Positions 61,437 through 64,000 of a DNA stretch of 64,000 nucleotides are shown here, one piece after another. Within the stretch, counting starts at the first letter, position 1. Each line of letters starts with the position of its first letter. A program made the translations under genes and the position numbers. The stretch lies in contig NW_026515497.1 in NCBI RefSeq assembly GCF_014898815.1, positions 1,302,001 through 1,366,000 on the forward strand, read 5' to 3'. The notes below the pieces were generated by a model. That model ran no database searches, had not been told where the DNA came from, and was given only the letters and a program-made list of their open reading frames with translations. Origin of the DNA: Panonychus citri (taxonomy: Eukaryota > Arthropoda > Arachnida > Trombidiformes > Tetranychidae).

Positions 61437-64000
61437 TTTTCTTTCCAAGAAGACCAGTTGCAACAGCAAAACAACCAACTCGACCAATTCTAACAATTGA
61501 CTCTGACCTAAGTGATAGTGAAACCCCAAAAACAATCATCAACTCTTTCTGTTCATTGAAACCAGTTCAGTTTGATTCTGAAACTCATCCAGCCCCATCG
61601 CTAAAACGATCTCCTTCGATTGAATCGATGGCCGTGGACAATCAACCTCCACCAAAACAAACCAAAATGGACCCGAAAGAAAAGGTTCAAGGTAAGGCTG
61701 TATCATTTACCGACTCTGAAATACAAAAACCAACTCACTTCCCCGAACAATACCCTAAACCTGGGGAATACCCTCAGAATTTCAGCAATGAAATTCCAGC
61801 TCCTCTTCCAGCCGAATTACCTGAATATTGTTCAGTCGAAAAATTTAAAAGTGTTCAACAGTTAGTCAGGATTAAATCCGATGGATTTAAAACAATTTAT
61901 GCTCAGTTCGAAAAGATGATTCGAGAAAAAATTTACCTCAATCTCTATCAAGATAGTTCAATCTTTAGTATCCCTTTACCGAAAATTCCTAAAGGAATTG
62001 CAAAAGCTTCAGTTTACCACCCTGACTTAGAAAAGTTCATTGATCAGATTCGATGTTACTTTTGTGAACAAATCGCCATTAACCCTGTCGAATGCAATAC
62101 ATGTTCTCATTGGTATTGTACTAATTGTGTGAATTTTACTCAACAATTAATCAAAATTTTGCAACTAACCCCGATGTTGCAATGCAACAAATTCATTTGC
62201 CTTTTTCCCTATTGCATTAAAACTTTCGCCGAACTTGATGATTATCCAAGTTTTGGAAAAATTTCTTATTCAAAGAATTACATAGCTTATCGCTCCGCCA
62301 AATTTACCTGTAGATACACCTTGTGTCTTAAACAGTTCAGTTCTAATCTCTTAGAAAAACATGAACGAGTTTGCAGACTCGGATTATTCCGAGAAGAAGT
62401 TGATTTAGAATCAATTGAAATTTTTAAATCAGGTAACTCATTAAAAGTTTTAACCTCAATTGCACCCAAAAGGCTCATGAATTTCATCCCTTCACATATT
62501 AAAGTCGCTCCTAAGCCCCAACTTACTTACACTTCCCATGAATCAGAATGGAATTACAAGTTCGAACTATTCGCTTGTCTTCTTCAACTTCGTGAGGATA
62601 ATCCAAATGATGAATTCCTTACCCCAACTAGCATTAGGTCTCAGACTAATTTAAAATTAGGCTTTTGGACTACCTTCCACAAAGCAAGAGATCCCACTTT
62701 ACCGTTAGCCGAAGAAGAAGAGTTTCTACGCGAAATAGGTTTTCCTCCAGTTCATAAATATGAACCCGCTCCCTCTCGACCTCGAACCACCCGAACCTAC
62801 CCATTCGGTCATCTCCCTCATTATCTCATTAGAGATTCTGATGAGTGGTTAAGTATCTCAGAAGGTCGATATGATTATGGCCGAACTTGTTCCTTCCCAC
62901 AACTAGCTCCTGATACAAACGAGCCGATTCATCCATTCACCGTCGTCAACCCGATACTTCGACTAAAACCCGAAGATCAAGAAAAAGTCCGAAATGATAT
63001 TTCGAAATGGTTTCCGTACTCGCTCAGAGAACTTGTGGAAATTTCTCAAAATGCTTTTCCACCAATCCAGACCAACCCAAGAAAATTCTATCGAATCAAC
63101 CGTAGAATTAAAGCAACCGAACATTTCCGGAACTTAACCCAAAGACCAATGGAAGATCTGAATGATCGACATTCTACTTTCCTGATTAGACAATTGGCCC
63201 AACACACTGATGCTTCGAATGTCTATTCGATTCATGCAGCATATTGCCGAAACCCACGACTAGATTTCTCTGGAAAAATGGTCTTAGCCCCTCATCCAGT
63301 ATGGATCGTGATCGTGGATGGAAGATCCAATATTGTCTACGAAACCCTTGTCAAGTATAAATCCATTGAATACATGGACACTGGTTATCATGGTCTAACT
63401 TTCCAAGATCTCAAATTCGGAAAATCCCTTGAAGCCGTTCGAGATCAAGTAATTCAATTCCTCGCCTGTGCCAAACAGATCATTGGTGCTGGACTGATTA
63501 CTCTTTTCAAAGCTCTCCAATTCCGTGGATGTGAAATTGAAAGTCTTCGATTTAAACTCCGCGATGTGACAATTTATTTCTCCCCGTACAGACAATCACC
63601 CGCTTCTCTCTCATTGATTGCATTCTTAGTCTTCTCAGGCTATACAATTAAAAATCGACCTCATTCCCCTGCAATCGAAGCGATCACCGCCATGAGACTC
63701 TATATGTCGTTCTGGCAAGAGATTGAAGAAAAAGTCAACACGATTAAATTCGGTGTTCACAATCAATCAATTAAATATTATGTAAATAATCACCAAGTTT
63801 CGAAACTTCACCGAAAGTTTTCTCAACTTGTAACCGATGGAAAACGCCAATGGCCTACCAATTGGTCATATCTCATGCATCGTCAAGAATTCCCTGATTA
63901 TAATCCGAGAATGAATGCAACTCCATCATCATCAAAAACATCATCACCATCTCCATCAATCATAACCTCACCAGTGGTGCAAAGCCCAATCATTGTACCC
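61400..64000 (+). CDS. Third ORF of the element: RING/TRAF-like zinc region plus degenerate REXO-type exonuclease domain, runs off window
   Basis: About 867 codons open to the window end without intron or stop. First in-frame ATG is 61628; an earlier ATG at 61293 lies in the preceding frame, and an acidic Ser-rich stretch (FEDSDSETS) just after 61400 suggests a one-base frame change joins them. Region 62054-62374: CYFC, then CNTCSHWYCTNC (RING-like C3H order), more Cys, then a TRAF-type CX4CX11HX4C finger. Region about 63221-63735 resembles the REXO1/ISG20 DEDDh exonuclease fold: VYSIHAAYC at the first motif, IVYETLVK, YHGLTFQDLK, SLEAVRDQVIQFL, IIGAGLITLFKAL, ASLSLIAFL, PHSPAIEAITAMRLY. The catalytic Asp/Glu of the first motif are His/Ala, the Asp of the second is absent and the last Asp is Glu, so activity is unlikely. 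A Ser/Pro-rich tail follows. Function unknown; RNA binding or host-factor recruitment is speculation. Confidence 0.65.

Larger units (their letters stand above)
53480..64000 (+). mobile_element. Ty3/Gypsy-type LTR retroelement with an extra 3' ORF, right end outside window
   Basis: The order gag, protease, reverse transcriptase, RNase H, integrase is the Ty3/Gypsy order. A primer-binding-site-like sequence stands at 54716-54733. The left border is an estimate: simple repeats of the host intron stop before about 53.4 kb and a good TATA box is at 53492. No second copy of the leader/LTR sequence is found up to 64000, so the 3' LTR is beyond the window and the element is at least about 9.3 kb from the primer site. 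It lies in the same strand sense as hth, downstream of exon 5. Protease-RT is interrupted by several one-base frame changes; gag, integrase and the third ORF are open. Confidence 0.85.

Overview
The window is AT-rich animal nuclear DNA with spliceosomal introns (GT/AG sites that keep frame), no operons and heavy simple-repeat loads. An arthropod is clear from a homothorax/Meis gene. An acariform mite is my best guess, because intronless DEG/ENaC-like channel genes stand in tandem, a family known to be greatly expanded in spider mites. I cannot prove the species.

Layout. 1-3831 (minus): three tandem intronless DEG/ENaC-like genes, the first cut by the window edge. 4330-4557 (plus): a small secreted protein with one laminin-type EGF module. 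5015-5234: a 220-bp MITE with about 40-bp terminal inverted repeats and TA target duplication. 5288-6749 (minus): a three-exon SIRT7 deacylase gene. It stands head to head with 7571 onward (plus): the Meis-class TALE homeobox gene homothorax, of which five coding exons (7571-7713, 8345-8873, 30049-30193, 37730-37899, 41269-41345) are visible. The last one stops inside the homeodomain at the conserved Trp codon; the exon for the rest of recognition helix 3 is not found up to 64000. The introns (631, 21175, 7536 and 3369 bp, and at least 22.6 kb) hold no other convincing gene and are packed with (GA)n/(CT)n and (GAT)n/(ATC)n tracts.

From about 53.5 kb to the window end lies a plus-strand Ty3/Gypsy-type LTR element inside (or replacing the far part of) the last hth intron. 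It shows a TATA box, a primer-binding-site-like sequence, gag with a variant zinc knuckle, protease-RT broken by several one-base frame changes, RNase H-integrase (DD35E, GPY/F), an Asn-rich spacer, and then a further reading frame of at least 2.6 kb running off the window. That third frame is the most unusual item. It encodes a RING/TRAF-like Cys-His cluster followed by a fold resembling REXO/ISG20 DEDDh 3'-5' exonucleases in which the catalytic acids appear replaced. It would be a retroelement-borne, apparently dead exonuclease, which I do not recognise from any described element.

Host genes here are functionally unrelated (sensory-type channels, a chromatin/nucleolar sirtuin, a developmental transcription factor). 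The only visible regulatory link is the shared 0.8-kb upstream region of SIRT7 and hth.
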